Source of the DNA: Narthecium ossifragum
Taxonomy: Eukaryota; Streptophyta; Magnoliopsida; Dioscoreales; Nartheciaceae
Direction: 5' to 3'
Assembly (NCBI GenBank): GCA_963920575.1
Contig: OY986974.1
Span: 7,750,610-7,814,609 of the forward strand
DNA length: 64,000 bases
Part shown: in pieces, positions 51,128 through 62,444 of the stretch
How positions within the stretch are numbered: the stretch's first letter is position 1
Layout: every line of letters begins with the position of its first letter
Program-made: the position numbers and the translations under genes
Notes under the pieces: generated by a model
Database searches by the model: none
Seen by the model: the letters and a program-made list of their open reading frames with translations, nothing else
What the model was told of the DNA's origin: nothing

Positions 51128-52148
51128 ATGTCGGGAGCTCGAGTTCGACCTCCGGTTGTTGGTCGAGGTGGGGCACGACCTGGTCGACCCGCTCGACCAG
51201 ACAGGGTAGCACCTGTCAGGACTGTCAGAGCTCGACGGACTGTACCATCACCAGCGACGGTTGCGGTCGCACGGGAGGAGGCTCCTCTCGCCGAGGAGGG
51301 GGTCCTCGCTCAGGTCGACGGGCGGGCCGCGGCAGCGGTCATGATGGACTTCCAGCGGCTGAACCCGCCTAGGTTCAGCGGTGAGACTAGAGATCCGACC
51401 ACGGCAGACGGCTGGCTCCGAGGAGTCACGCGCGTTCTCGACGCTCTCTTCGTCGGGGATGACCGGATCCGGGTCACCCTTGCGGCGTTCCAGCTTGATG
51501 GTGACGCCCTTGACTGGTGGTGCACTGCCCAGCACACCAGTGACGGAGAGGAGCCGACGTGGGAGGAGTTCAGGGCGTTGTTCTTGGACGCCTACTTCCC
51601 GGAGAGTACGCGTGATGCCCTGTCTCGCGAGTACCAGTCCCTCTTGCAGGGTACTCGCACCGTGCAGCAGTATGCCAACCGGTTTACGCACTTGGTCCGT
51701 TTCGCGGGGGCAGTGGCAGCAGACACAGTGGCCAGGGCACGGCAGTTTGAGTGGGGTCTTCGTTCAGAGATCAGGCGCCAGACGTGTTCCCACCGCTTCC
51801 AGACGTACACAACAGTTCTGAACTGCGCCTTAGTTGTGGAGGCGTAGTCGCAGGACGAGAGACGCCGGGCAGTTCCACCGGCAGTTTCTACCAGCTCGCA
51901 GCAGCAGCGACCCTAGGGCAGAGGGGGGTTCGGTAGGGGGTAGCCGTGGCGTCAGCGGCCCTTTCAGCGGCGGCTGCAGCGTGCACCGCAGTACCAGCAG
52001 CCACTACCGAGCCCACCAGCCCTGTTTCTACTGACGGCCGGGCCATCTGGGTAGGCTTCGTCAGGGGGGGACCAGGGACGACAGCCGGGCGCGTCAGTCA
52101 CTTGCTACCTGTGCGGGCAGCCGGGGCACTACCGTAGAGACTGCACTT
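51128..52148 (+). pseudogene. Gypsy gag with four in-frame TAG stops
   Basis: ATG at 51128 (MSGARVRPP). The capsid part (Retrotrans_gag: RFSGETRDPTTADGWLRGV, LDGDALDWW, FRALFLDAYFPES) reads to a TAG at 51845-51847. The same frame continues with three further TAGs and reaches a CCHC zinc knuckle (CYLCGQPGHYRRDC, codons 52103-52144). All four stops are TAG in a Gln-rich region, as expected if CAG codons were lost by C-to-T change. Overlapping frames in this GC-rich stretch are shadows. Confidence 0.9.
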
Positions 52149-52199
52149 CGCGAGGAGCGCAGGGCGCTATGCCGCAAGGCAGTAGAGGCGGAGGGTCCG

Positions 52200-52674
52200 G
52201 TGCCTGGCAGGGGAGCGGGGATGGACGCGGGGCGTCCCAGAGGCAGAGGCGGCCAGCGGGGGCGGGTGTTTGCCCTCCCAGTTCGCGAGCGGCAGGACAC
52301 CGTCCAGCTGTATCAGCCGCCACCACAGTACCAGCAGCCGTTGCAGTACCAGCAACCGCAGCAGTATCAGCAGGCAGCGGCAGAGCCAACCGTCCTCAGA
52401 GGTATCTTTCAGCTTTCTAGTTCCTTAGTAGATATGCTGATAGACTCTGGGGCGTCTCATTCCTATATTGTTAGCATGTGTGTGGCATCGCTAGGATTAG
52501 AGACGAGTTGGCTAGAGGTGGCACAGTCTGTAGATTCACCGATCGGAGGCACAGTCAGGGTAGAACGGGTCTGCCGATCTTGTTCTTTGGAGGTTGGAGG
52601 CCTCCGTGTCTGTCTAGACCTGCGGGTGCTAGACATGACAGGCTTCGATGTGATACTCGGTATGGACTGGTTAG
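52200..52674 (+). pseudogene. Gypsy protease segment of pol, cut by the solo LTR
   Basis: After a Gln/Pro-rich linker the aspartic protease motif LIDSGASHSY is at about 52437-52467, followed by the GMDWL motif just before the insertion point. The next codons are restored only after the solo LTR ends at 54372. Its frame differs from that of gag. Confidence 0.88.
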
Positions 52675-54372
52675 TGATGTCGCTCAAATGTGTCACGCAC
52701 AGCGGTCGCGGTGCAGTACAGCATAAGAGAGGTCGAATCCCACAGAGAGACAAGCAGAAAGGATCCAGAAATACAAAAAACAATGAATTGAAAACAGTCA
52801 AAAGCGATGAAAGTTAAGAAAATAGATCAGAGATGTAATGGTAAAATAAAGGTAACAAAGAAATCAGGATTTGAATGAGGCTAGGCTTCAGGAATCACTT
52901 CACTCGGATTTAGGTTCTTCTCTTCTCAATGGTTCATATGATACTCAGTTAAGGGATTCACATCCCAATCACCTTAACCGGAAGATAAAGAATTATGAAT
53001 CTGATAAAATATATAAATGTCTCTTCCTACGATTGGTTCTTCCTTTTTATAGTGCTAACTTCATCCAACCAAACCTAAGAATACACGATACCGGCTGTCA
53101 CTACAGGCAACGCGCAGCAAAAGTTCATCGGGACAAAGCCCTAACTCTAACCGGATTTCTAAGAATACACAATACCAACTCTCACAATCGGCAATGCATA
53201 GCAAAGATCTCACGGTATAGAGCCCCAACCTTATCTAACCAGATCCCTAAGAATACACAATACCAGCTGTCACTACGGGCAATGCATAGCAAAGGTCTCA
53301 TGAGACGCGGTAGGAGAATCAAAAGAGATAACTATGGGATCACAATATCATAAAAGAAGCATGACTGGATTTATAATAATGTTTAACCACATAGAAATCC
53401 ATAATCTGAAAATAATATTTGAAGATCCAATACATAGAAAAGAGTTTAACAATGAAGATTAAAAACTATGAACCATTGTTGGAGAAGAAACCCTAATCCT
53501 CGCTAGATCATCCGTCCGCCATGCCCCTTGATTACTCGGCCATGGATGGAGATTTCTTCATCTTCTTCCTTTTCTTTTCTCCCCTCCAAAGCTCTGTAGA
53601 AAACCCCCTTGGGACCTCCTCAATTTCGGATTAAATAAGCATATATATAGGGGAACCCCGAAATTAGGGTTTTAGTTGAGCTGGACTCGGATTTCCTGAA
53701 GGCAGCCCTATTCCGGTCACAACTGGGTCCAATCCAGCCGGAATTTGGAAACTTGCTCAACAAGAAAGTTGTATATTTGGAAGTCTTCAACCAGATCCCA
53801 AAATTTCGTAATATTCTGAGTTATATAGAATATTTAACGAATATTCTCCTCAGCTTCGACAGAACAGTTTTCCAGCCTGTGTAACTTCATGTATTCTTCC
53901 AATCTGCTATCACACCGTCTAGAATCTCACAAATTATCCAACATAAAAGTTGTAGATCTCTGAACCTTGTATCACGTATTCAAATTTCAGAATATTTGGA
54001 CTTCCAGAGAATATATTACGAATATTTTCCTACCAGCGCGTCAAATCAATCTTCTCCTTCCATAATTGCTTTGTCTGCACATCTCGTACTCAGAATAGCA
54101 TATCTTCCTCTAGAAAACTCCAAATCACGAACCGTAAAAACTTCCGGAAACTAGACTTCTAGAGCTTTCCAACCATATATGACATATCATCTGGTTTCTT
54201 TCGAGAAGGTACAGTTTTGACGTTAAAGACCCATCTTTGCTTCAATTTCCTGCATAATACAAATAACTTTGTGAAGCAACATATACGGACAAAATCACCT
54301 ATATTAATCATGAAAACTAAGCAAATAAGCTGCTCTTAGTCATGTTCAGAGTGCACTTTCATGCACTCATCA
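52675..54372 (-). mobile_element. Solo LTR, 1,698 bp, nested in the Tekay pol gene
   Basis: Starts TGATGTCGC and ends CTCATCA (inverted TGATG/CATCA ends). A perfect target duplication GTTAG lies at 52670-52674 and 54373-54377, exactly between protease and reverse transcriptase codons. The right part matches 545-843. The best TATA box is CCCTATATATATGC read on the minus strand (about 53638-53652), so minus orientation is proposed. The superfamily is unknown because no interior remains. Confidence 0.92.
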
Positions 54373-55731
54373 GTTAGCAGCATACCGAGCTATCATCGAC
54401 TGTGGTCGCCGGAGGGTGGTCGCTTGGACACCCGATGGGACACAGTTTGTGTTGTTGGGGGATCGATTTTCAGCCGATTCCTTTGCTTGTGGTGTGGGGA
54501 GGCGTGGCAGCGAGCTTTCATCCTTGCTGGCTAGCCTGTCCCTGTTTGGGTCAGAGGGAGTGCAGCAGAGCAGTTTCCCCAGGATCGTGTGCGACTACAC
54601 CGATGTGTTTCCCGAGAGGTTGCCCGGGCTTCCACCGCCCAGAGAGGTCGATTTTGAGATCGACCTGGTACCGGGTACCGCACCGATCTCTCTCCCAGCT
54701 TTCAGGATGGCACCAGCAGAGCAGAGTGAGTTGAGGACCCAGCTAGACGAGCTTACCAGCAGAGGTTTCATCCGTCCCAGCATGTCTCCCTGGGGGGCGC
54801 CAGTATTGTTCGCGAAGAAGAAGGACGGTACCCTTCGACTTTGCATAGACTACAGGCGGCTCAACAGGGTGACGGTGAAGAACAGGTATCCGATGCCGCG
54901 GATCGACGACCTGTTTGACCAGTTGAGAGGATCTTCAGTATTCTCGAAGATCGACCTCCGCACCGGCTACCCCAGTTAAGGGTTCGGGATTGCGACATCC
55001 CGAAGACGGCTTTTCGGACTCGGTATGGCCTGTACGAGTTCGTGGTGATGCCGTTTGGGCTGACGAACGCACCAGCAGCGTTCATGGATCTCATGCAGAG
55101 GATCTTCCGGCCTTTCCTAGACAAGTTCGTGGTGGTGTTCGTCGACGACATCCTTGTCTACTCCCAGTTAGAGGCGGAGCATGAGCGATACTTGGCGACA
55201 GTGTTGCAGCTACTTCGGGAGCATCAGCTTTATGCCAAGGCTTCCAAGTGCGAATTTTGGCTTGCACGGGTGGGATTCCTTGGACACGTGGTGTCGGCAG
55301 TAGGAATCTCAGTTGACCCGGCCAAGGTCGAGGCAGTGGTACAGTGGCAGAGACCGAGAACAGTGTTTGAGGTCCGTAGTTTCTTAGGCCTGGCGGGTTA
55401 CTACAGACGGTTCGTGCGGGACTTCTCCAAGGTTGCCGGACCGTTGACCAGACTGACACAGAAGGCCGTCCCGTTCGTGTGGGATGATGCTTGTGAGCGA
55501 GCCTTCGTGGATCTGAGGACCAGGTTGACCAATGCACCAGTGCTGATCGTCCCCGAGCGAGGTGTTGGATACAGTGTTTACTGCGACGCTAGCGGTGAGG
55601 GTTTGGGATGTGTCCTCATGCAGGAGGGCCACGTAGTTTCCTATGGTTCTCGTCAGTTGAAGAACCATGAGAGGAACTACCCGACTCACGACTTGGAGCT
55701 AGCAGCGGTGGTCTTCGCCCTGAAGACATGA
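54373..55731 (+). pseudogene. Gypsy reverse transcriptase and start of RNase H
   Basis: From AAYRAIIDC onward: the RT region with [28 protein letters not shown] (54793-54852), IDDLFDQL and the catalytic FVDDILVYS (55137-55163). A one-base loss at about 54970-54980 shifts the frame between GY and the following QL. RNase H begins with [13 protein letters not shown] at about 55578. A TGA at 55729-55731 replaces a Trp codon. The protein would be cut at three points. Confidence 0.92.
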
Positions 55732-57513
55732 CCGCATTACCTCTATGGCGAGAAGTTCTCAGTCTTCTCGGACCATAAGAATTTGAGGCACGTTTTCACC
55801 CAACGTGACCTCAACCTGAGGCAGCGACGCTGGATGGAGCTACTGGAGGACTACGACTTTGCGTTGCATTACCATCCTGGTAAGGCAAAGGTCGTAGCAG
55901 ACGCGCTGAGCAGACAGGTGAGAGACACCAGAGCAGCAGTTGCAGGGTTGTCAGCGCGGCAGTGGCAGGCACTAGAGACGGCGGGCCAGTTTGGGCTCGA
56001 GTTCGAGGATCGGGGATCCAACGGTTTTCTCTATGCAGTGCAGAGTATGCCAGCAGTCCTAGCCAGAGTGTTGGAGGCACAGCACAGTGACCTAGTGCTC
56101 GAGGAGTTACGCACAGCAGCGGGTACGGAGGGCGCAGACGGAGACTGGGCAGTATCGCCAGACGGAGGGCTACGGTTCCGAGGCAGAGTAGCGGTTCCAG
56201 CAGATCCAGTTCTTCGAGACGACGTCCTACGAGAGTTCCACCACTCTCGCTTTGCGGTTCATCCCGGTGGCACCAAGATGTACCAGGATCTTCGGCGACA
56301 ATTCTGGTGGCGCGGGATGAAGAGGGCAGTGACGGAGTTCGTATCGCGCTGTCTTACCTGTCAGAAGGTCAAGGCAGAGCACCAGCGGACTCCGGGGTTA
56401 CTTCAGCCGCTTCGACTAGCTGAGTGGAAGTGGGAGCACATCACGATGGACTTCGTGACCGGACTACCGAGATCTCCTAGGGGGAATGACGCGATTTGGG
56501 TCATCGTTGATCGATTGACCAAATCGGCGCACTTCCTGCCTATGCGGGTGACAGACTCGACGGACAGGTTAGGCAGCTTATACGTCAGAGAGGTGGTCAG
56601 GCTACACGGAGTTCCGATTTCTATCGTGTCAGACCGTGACCCCAGGTTCACCAGCAGGTTCTGGCGTGACTTTCAGGAGGCAGTCGGCACACTCCTGACT
56701 TTTAGTACAGCTTTCCATCCGCAGACAGACGGACAGTCAGAGCGAACTATCCAGATCTTGGAGGACATGCTGAGAGCATGTGTCCTCGACGCAGGAGGCA
56801 GCTGGGAGGAGCACGTTCCCTTGGTGGAGTTCGCCTACAACAACAGCTACCAGTTCAGTCTTAAAGTAGCATCTTTCGAGGCGTTGTACGGTAGGCCGTG
56901 TCGTTCTCCAGTATGTTGGACAGAGGTTGGAGAGGCTTCACTCACCGGTCCAGACATTGTCAGGCGGTCGTCAGAGAGGTTGGTACAGATCAGGCAGAGG
57001 CTTTTGACGGCTCAGAGCTGGCAGAAGAGTTATGCAGATCAGAGGCGACGACCGTTGGAGTTTGCAGTCTGCGACCGAGTGTTCTTGCGAGCGTCGCCGT
57101 ACAGAGGTTCTGTCAGGTTTGGCAGAGGTGGCAAGTTGGCGCCGAGGTTTGTCGGGCCGTTTGAGATCGTAGAGAGGGTCGGCGAGGTAGCTTACCGCCT
57201 GGATCTTCCTCAGCACATGTCTGCTGTGCATCCGACTTTCCATGTGTCGATGCTGAGGAAGTATCACCCAGACCCGTCTCATGTCATCAGAGTGGATGAC
57301 ATTGAGCTTGAGGCAGACGTGAGCTTTGTTGAGCAGCCGGTTCAGGTACTTGACCGGAGGGATCAGGTCTTGCGGGGCAAGACGATTCCCTTGGTCAAGG
57401 TACTGTGGAGGCACAGAGGCACCGAGGAGGTCACTTGGGAGCGCGAGGCGCGCATGCGGCAGGAGTTTCCGCAGTTGTTTTCTTCTCCAGGTACTTCTTG
57501 TCCTGTCCTCTAG
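55732..57513 (+). CDS. End of RNase H, integrase and chromodomain-like end of Gypsy pol
   Basis: Open from after the TGA at 55729 to a stop at 57511-57513. RNase H ends with ADALSR. The integrase has a zinc-binding HHCC region (HHSRFAVHPGG ... CLTCQ, about 56230-56365), a D-D-E core (TMDFVTGLP, SDRDPRF, QTDGQSERT, about 56445-56760) and a C-terminal part (HPTFHVSMLRKYHPDPSHV) followed by a chromodomain-like segment (KTIPLVKVLWRHRGTEEVTW, about 57380-57440). This is the best preserved part of the element. It has no start codon of its own, as expected for part of a polyprotein. Confidence 0.9.
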   Translation, partial: PHYLYGEKFSVFSDHKNLRHVFTQRDLNLRQRRWMELLEDYDFALHYHPGKAKVVADALSRQVRDTRAAVAGLSARQWQALETAGQFGLEFEDRGSNGFLYAVQSMPAVLARVLEAQHSDLVLEELRTAAGTEGADGDWAVSPDGGLRFRGRVAVPADPVLRDDVLREFHHSRFAVHPGGTKMYQDLRRQFWWRGMKRAVTEFVSRCLTCQKVKAEHQRTPGLLQPLRLAEWKWEHITMDFVTGLPRSPRGNDAIWVIVDRLTKSAHFLPMRVTDSTDRLGSLYVREVVRLHGVPISIVSDRDPRFTSRFWRDFQEAVGTLLTFSTAFHPQTDGQSERTIQILEDMLRACVLDAGGSWEEHVPLVEFAYNNSYQFSLKVASFEALYGRPCRSPVCWTEVGEASLTGPDIVRRSSERLVQIRQRLLTAQSWQKSYADQRRRPLEFAVCDRVFLRASPYRGSVRFGRGGKLAPRFVGPFEIVERVGEVAYRLDLPQHMSAVHPTFHVSMLRKYHPDPSHVIRVDDIELEADVSFVEQPVQVLDRRDQVLRGKTIPLVKVLWRHRGTEEVTWEREARMRQEFPQLFSSPGTSCPVL

Positions 57514-57586
57514 TGTAGCTGTTTTATTGTTCCGAGCCCTACCCTTATCGAATCTCGGGACGAGATTTCCTTTAAGGGTAATAGGA

Positions 57587-60018
57587 TGTGAGGACCTGCC
57601 CCTCTACCCCTGTGGCTCGCTGTGGACCGCAAGGGCAATTTGGTAAATTGCGCCTTGTTGGTTTGTTTCACACCCGCGTGTGCACACTGGCCTTGTCTGT
57701 GTTCGTGTTTGTTTAGAATGGCTAGGCGAACCCGAGATCGGAAGATCTGAGCTTGGACTTGTGTTTTAGCCCAAGTTTGCCTTTCTGAGTAAATGAGATC
57801 GATCTGGATGGCTAGGGAGATCGATCTGGATTTTTGCAAAGAAGATCGATCTGGATTTCAAGGAGATCGATCTCGATTGCAAAGGAGATCGATCTCACAT
57901 GCCTTGGAGATCGATCATGCTCGAGTCGGTGGGTTTTCTCTTTCGCGAGGACGGCCGTCGGCCGTCGCTCTCCCCTGTCAGGGAGGGAAGACTTCCCCTC
58001 CCTTTCCCCCAGCTTTTTCCCCTCTTTCCCGGCTTTCCCTTCCCCCTTTCCCCTCTTTTCTTCCCCTCCTCTTCCTCCCTTCTCCTTCTCTTCTCCTTCC
58101 TTCCTTCTCTCTTTCCCGCGGTGCTCTGTTTCTTCCCTTTACCGCCGGCGAGCTTCTTTCCCTCCGTTCTCCCTCCTCCGGCCACCAAATTGGGTGTTCT
58201 TTGGCTCGTTGGATTCGTGACAATGAGAGGAAGGCTCCTGGTGTGGTTTGGCAGCTTGTTGGCGATCAAATCGCGGGGAATCAGCAGAGGAAAGCGCAGC
58301 TAGGTAGGGTTATACCTACTGTGTTCTTTTCGGGTTTTCTTGAGATCTAGCCGTTGGATCTTGTTGATCCTTACTTTGTTGGGTTCCTTATGCCTTGTAA
58401 AATAACTGATTTAAGTTTCATATTAATCAGTTGAGATTTGAGTAGGTTTTATGTATGATTAGTCTCGGATTTCTGGTTTTCTGCTGTTCTTGAGAAACAG
58501 CCGGCTTGCGGCGAGTTTTCCGGCCGGCGAGTACATGATCTTGGCTTTTCATAAACATAAGAGTTGTAGAACTGCTCGTTAGCTTTCCATTCCATCTTGT
58601 TTCGTATTTTTCCGATTTATGTACGATTTCTTATGAATTATTTTCTAAAGGGCTTCGTTGCAGCAATTAATGGGTAAGTTAGTTTGATTAAAGATTTTGA
58701 TTAGCGGTTTCCCGTTAATCCAACCGTTGGATGATGATGAATTTTGGATATGTTGATCATGCTTTATACACCTACTGGTGGCTAACTTGGATCTTGAATC
58801 CGACGTCGTTTGGGCATCGGATCGACGGGATCAATTAGCCCCTAAGTAGAGGTTTTGGGTGTTTTTGAATATAATATTATATTTTCGGAATATAATATTA
58901 TATTGTGTTTTGTTCATCATCGTTTTCGGGGTTGCTTCCCGTTGCAGGAGTCCGCGGTTGACGGTCGCGGTACCGTCGTAATGCCGGGACCCGCTGCGGA
59001 TCGGTTGGCAGCGGTTGGTGGTACCGTTGCAGCGATCCAGTAGACTTATATGATGCTTGACATACTGTTGCATGCCTTTCCTATTATCTGTGTATGTCAT
59101 AGCATGCATTGTTGTTGTATGCATTAGTTGCATTGGTTAGGGCGTGGGTGATCCTTGGGTCGCCGTCCCGAGGCTGGAAGCTCGGACTTAGCCCTAGGAC
59201 CGGGGGTTGGGCTGTTAGGACCCGGTTGAATTGTGATGTCCAGTCGATCCGATGATAGGCTTAGATGACTGGTACACGTATGGCTTGATGATTGTAGAGG
59301 TTGTGTCGGCCTCGAGTTGGATCTGAGGTTTAGCCGGTGTCCGGTTCTTCTTAAAACTCTTGAGTAGAGGATTTGCCTACTCAGTGGTGTCTCATCCCAC
59401 CAAACAGTGTTCAGTGTCCTGTTGAGAGTTGGCAGTGTCGTTTCCTGCTACTGAGTGTGACATGACATGTGACCAGCTCGGCTGGAAGACCATGATCGTG
59501 GGCCTCAGGGACACGCGGTGGGGTTATGAGACCCCTGTATACACCCAGATTCCACTTGAGGGCGACACTGTTGCGTTTCCCTCTTCCTTCTGTGTGTCGT
59601 AGTGTAGATCCCTACTGAGCTTAGTGCTCACACCTACCCGGGGCTGCGTTTTGCAGGTACAGGCGTCAGTTCTTCCTCTGTGGCCCCTACCGGGCAGTTG
59701 GACGGCGGTGCGGCTGCGCCTGGTGGCTTTTGAGAGGTGGCAATACTTACTGCTTTTATCCTAGGCTAGATAGTCTCCTACGGGAGTAATGTTGTATTTG
59801 AACTACCCCTCTCCGAGGTTATGTATATTACATCTTTTTGAGTTTTAAATCTGTGGTTCGAGGCTTGAATATTATATTGTTTTTCTTGAGGGTGTTTTGG
59901 TGAATTGCTAGGGAGACCAATAGGTTAGAGGGAACCCTCGTCGTTCTTTTTCCGCGTTGGTTAGGTTCCGGTTCGCGTCGCCCGGCCCGGTTGGGCTTTC
60001 GCGGGTCGGGGCGCGACA
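57587..60018 (+). repeat. 3' LTR of the Tekay-type element (2,432 bp)
   Basis: Preceded by TTTAAGGGTAATAGGA as the polypurine-like tract. Same length as the 5' LTR despite small indels in both directions (for example a 2-base loss near 57687 and single-base gains later). AGATCGATCT array at 57796-57918. Confidence 0.97.
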
Positions 60019-62444
60019 GTTTCTATCGCGCAAAAGCCGGCGTTTGATGTCATAGCGGTGGGAGTTATAGGGTCGAGGTATAAGAGTATTTACATCAGTA
60101 AAATGGTGTTAAGGAGTTAAATCTAATGATTGATGTTTTATTAGTAGGATAAGTTCATATTATGATGCTCCCTACAAAACCCCCAAAAAATATTAGGTCA
60201 CCCCATCGGTTTAGCTTAGGTTTAGATATAAATAGGTGACTCTTTGCTAAAAACCCCCCTTACGAAGATATAATTACAAGTATGTCCTCACAGTATATGC
60301 AAACAATGGTGGTAGATAACCCTGGTACTGTAGTGAAGCTTTAAACGGAGACTATGTGCACCGGTGTTGATATATTTGAGCGTGTGTTTTGGTCATTTCA
60401 TCCTGCTATTGAGGTAATCAAACACTGTTGACCCATAATATCTATCAATGGAACACACCTATATAGAAAGTATCTTGGCACTTTATTAGTTGCGACGGTA
60501 GTGGATGTCAACGATCATTTGATATCAATAGCATTTGCCGTGGTTGAGTCCGAAAATTCTAGCAGTTGGTCATGGTTCCTTGCTCTACTTAAAGTATATG
60601 TAGTCAATGGCATAAAAGGTCTAGTCATTATTTTAGACCGACATAGAGCAATCAAAGAAGCGGTAAGGACAGAGTTCCCCTGCCGTTAGAATACTAGCGA
60701 TTCTGTATAAGACACTTCGCATACAACTTCAAAAGCAAGTTCAGGGATGATAATTTGTATAGCTTATTTTGGGCTGCGTCAAAGAAGATCCACAAGGAGG
60801 TATTTGATAAGATCATGGATGAAATTAAAAAAATTAAACCAGAAGCTTATCAGTGGATTGTTACTGCAGAGCCACCATAAACTTAGACATTGTCTCATGA
60901 TAATAACAAACGGTTTGGCGCAATGATCACCAATTGCTCCGAAAGTTTGAATAATGTTTTGAAAGGTGTACGATGTATGCCTATCAAAGCATTAGTGGCA
61001 ACTACGTACCTTTGAATGGATGAACAACCTCTTCACGTGCCATTGTCAGGAGGGCCAAGCAATGACTGGCGAGGTGACACCGGTAGTCGAAGATGTACTG
61101 CGTAAGCATTGCATACTCGCCCAATCCTGTCACGTGCAGTCATTTGACGGTGGTGAATACACGGTGATAGAACGACATGAGGTTACATTTACTATCCAGT
61201 TATCTGGACAGGAAGGGAGATGCAGTTGTGGACAATTCCAGATGATGTTATATCCATATCCGCACGTTCTAGCCCTATGCGGTGACATATCGATAAGGGC
61301 TTCAACATACGATTTCGTTTCACCGTTTTACTCCTCAAGTGAGTACAAACAAACATATACAACTCATTTCCATCCTATTCATGGAAGTCAACACTGGCCG
61401 ATAGTCGAGGAGTACACATTGCTTTCCCTACATGTGTGGAGCCATGCTGGGCGTTCGAGGAGTACAAGACTGCGTAATGGCATGGATGAAAGGAGAGGAT
61501 TGCAACATGTAAGATGCATCATGTGCAATCAAACGGGTCACAACAGGGCTACATGTCCCAAGCCGTTACCTAGCATAGATACACGAGTAATGATTCTTCT
61601 CTAATTATTGTACTAAAGTATATTCCTTTGTAAACCGCACATATCCTTCATTTTGGACTATATACTAACATTTTTCTTCTACATGCACTAGGCTCGAGAT
61701 GGCTCACATGAGGGCCTTTGACCCAAGGCCGTACGAGGGTGAGCCTAGTCCAATTTCTCCAAACGTACTTTGGGACCAGAACAAGCACTGCTCCGCGGCG
61801 GTTTGGGATGGCCAGGTAAATGTTAAATACAGAAAATTTATTGTCATTATTTTTAATATTTTATTTTTTGTATTTTTATAACTAACAGTTATATTTTACA
61901 TAGAGGATGACAATGACCTTGGCCTTAAGTGTACAGAGCACTCACTGTGTTTACAATCTTGGCCGATTGTGGATGAGCGTCAGATAAACTTGCTTTGGCG
62001 TTCGGGGTTTTATGTTGTAAGTAGACTGCTGCCGATTCGGCTTGATCGATGTTTGATCACAGCGCTAGTGGAGCGATGGCGACCAGAGACTACTACTTTC
62101 CACTTGTGCCACGGAGAGATGACGATCACATTGCAGGATGTTGGGATACCGATGGGTTTACATGTTGATGGGCCGGTAGTTTCTGGGAGCACGTCGGGCA
62201 TTTGGCATGACATATGCTTGGAGTTGCTTAGTGCAGTACCCGCGGAGGGCCGACCGACTATATTTGAGTTGTCATGGCTACGCGCTACTTTCAGACATAT
62301 TGGACCAGATGCCACGGATCTACTTGTATATCAGGCTATGCGCGCCTACATCCTATATGTGTTGGGTTGTTTAGTGGTACCTGACGCAAGTGGTTCCAGG
62401 GTAGATACAATTGCATATTTATATTTTATTTATCGATCTATTGG

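Larger units (their letters stand above)
48492..60018 (+). mobile_element. Tekay/Del-type chromovirus (Ty3/Gypsy) LTR retrotransposon, complete length
   Basis: Two LTRs of 2,432 bp each, a 5-bp target duplication GTTTC (48487-48491, 60019-60023), an iMet primer site, gag, protease, reverse transcriptase, RNase H, integrase and a C-terminal chromodomain-like region in Gypsy order. Long LTRs and integrase/chromodomain style point to the Tekay (Del) clade. By eye the LTRs differ at roughly 45-50 positions (about 2 per cent), so the insertion is fairly recent. Internal stops, a frameshift and a nested solo LTR (52675-54372) make it inactive on its own. Confidence 0.95.
44898..60292 (-). mobile_element. 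Minus-strand LTR, interrupted by the Tekay-type element
   Basis: Read on the minus strand it starts TGTGAGGACATACTTG (60292) and ends GGGGCGGGGTGTGACA (44898). Flanks CTATA (44893-44897) and GTATA (60293-60297) differ at one base. The LTR itself is 44898-48491 plus 60024-60292 (about 3.9 kb). Its 45300-45800 part matches 31430-31870 in reverse (tctagatgag..., aggtctaggtgcttg), placing it in the family of 27403 and 37905. It carries the AT-rich hairpin array at 47451-48130. Host MULE codons resume immediately on both sides. Confidence 0.85.
42226..61604 (+). pseudogene. Mutator-like (MULE, MuDR-type) transposase, broken into segments
   Basis: Segments in order: 42226-42377 and 42490-42700 (N-terminal PB1-like region, RYPMGKNMYCGVDIIDDND), 42746-43515 (MuDR DNA-binding region, KVLTVKCRNLDCPWHLHAS), 44772-44897, 60293-61604 (MULE catalytic domain, SINGTHLYRKYLGTLL and AFAVVESENSSSWSWFL; degenerate SWIM finger with CSCGQFQ then YPYPH, lacking the usual third Cys; CCHC knuckle CIMCNQTGHNRATC at about 61523-61564). 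The frame continues sensibly across the hAT insertion (shared CAAAGG) and across the LTR at 44898-60292. In-frame stops (TGG to TGA at about 44864 and near 60348 and 60425) show it is dead. Confidence 0.9.

Noticed and set aside
51248..51691. Antisense and alternative frames in the gag region
   Set aside because: GC-rich shadow frames of gag.
52871..53353. 160-codon frame in the solo LTR
   Set aside because: Lies wholly in the non-coding LTR and contains internal repeats (aagaatacacaatacca).
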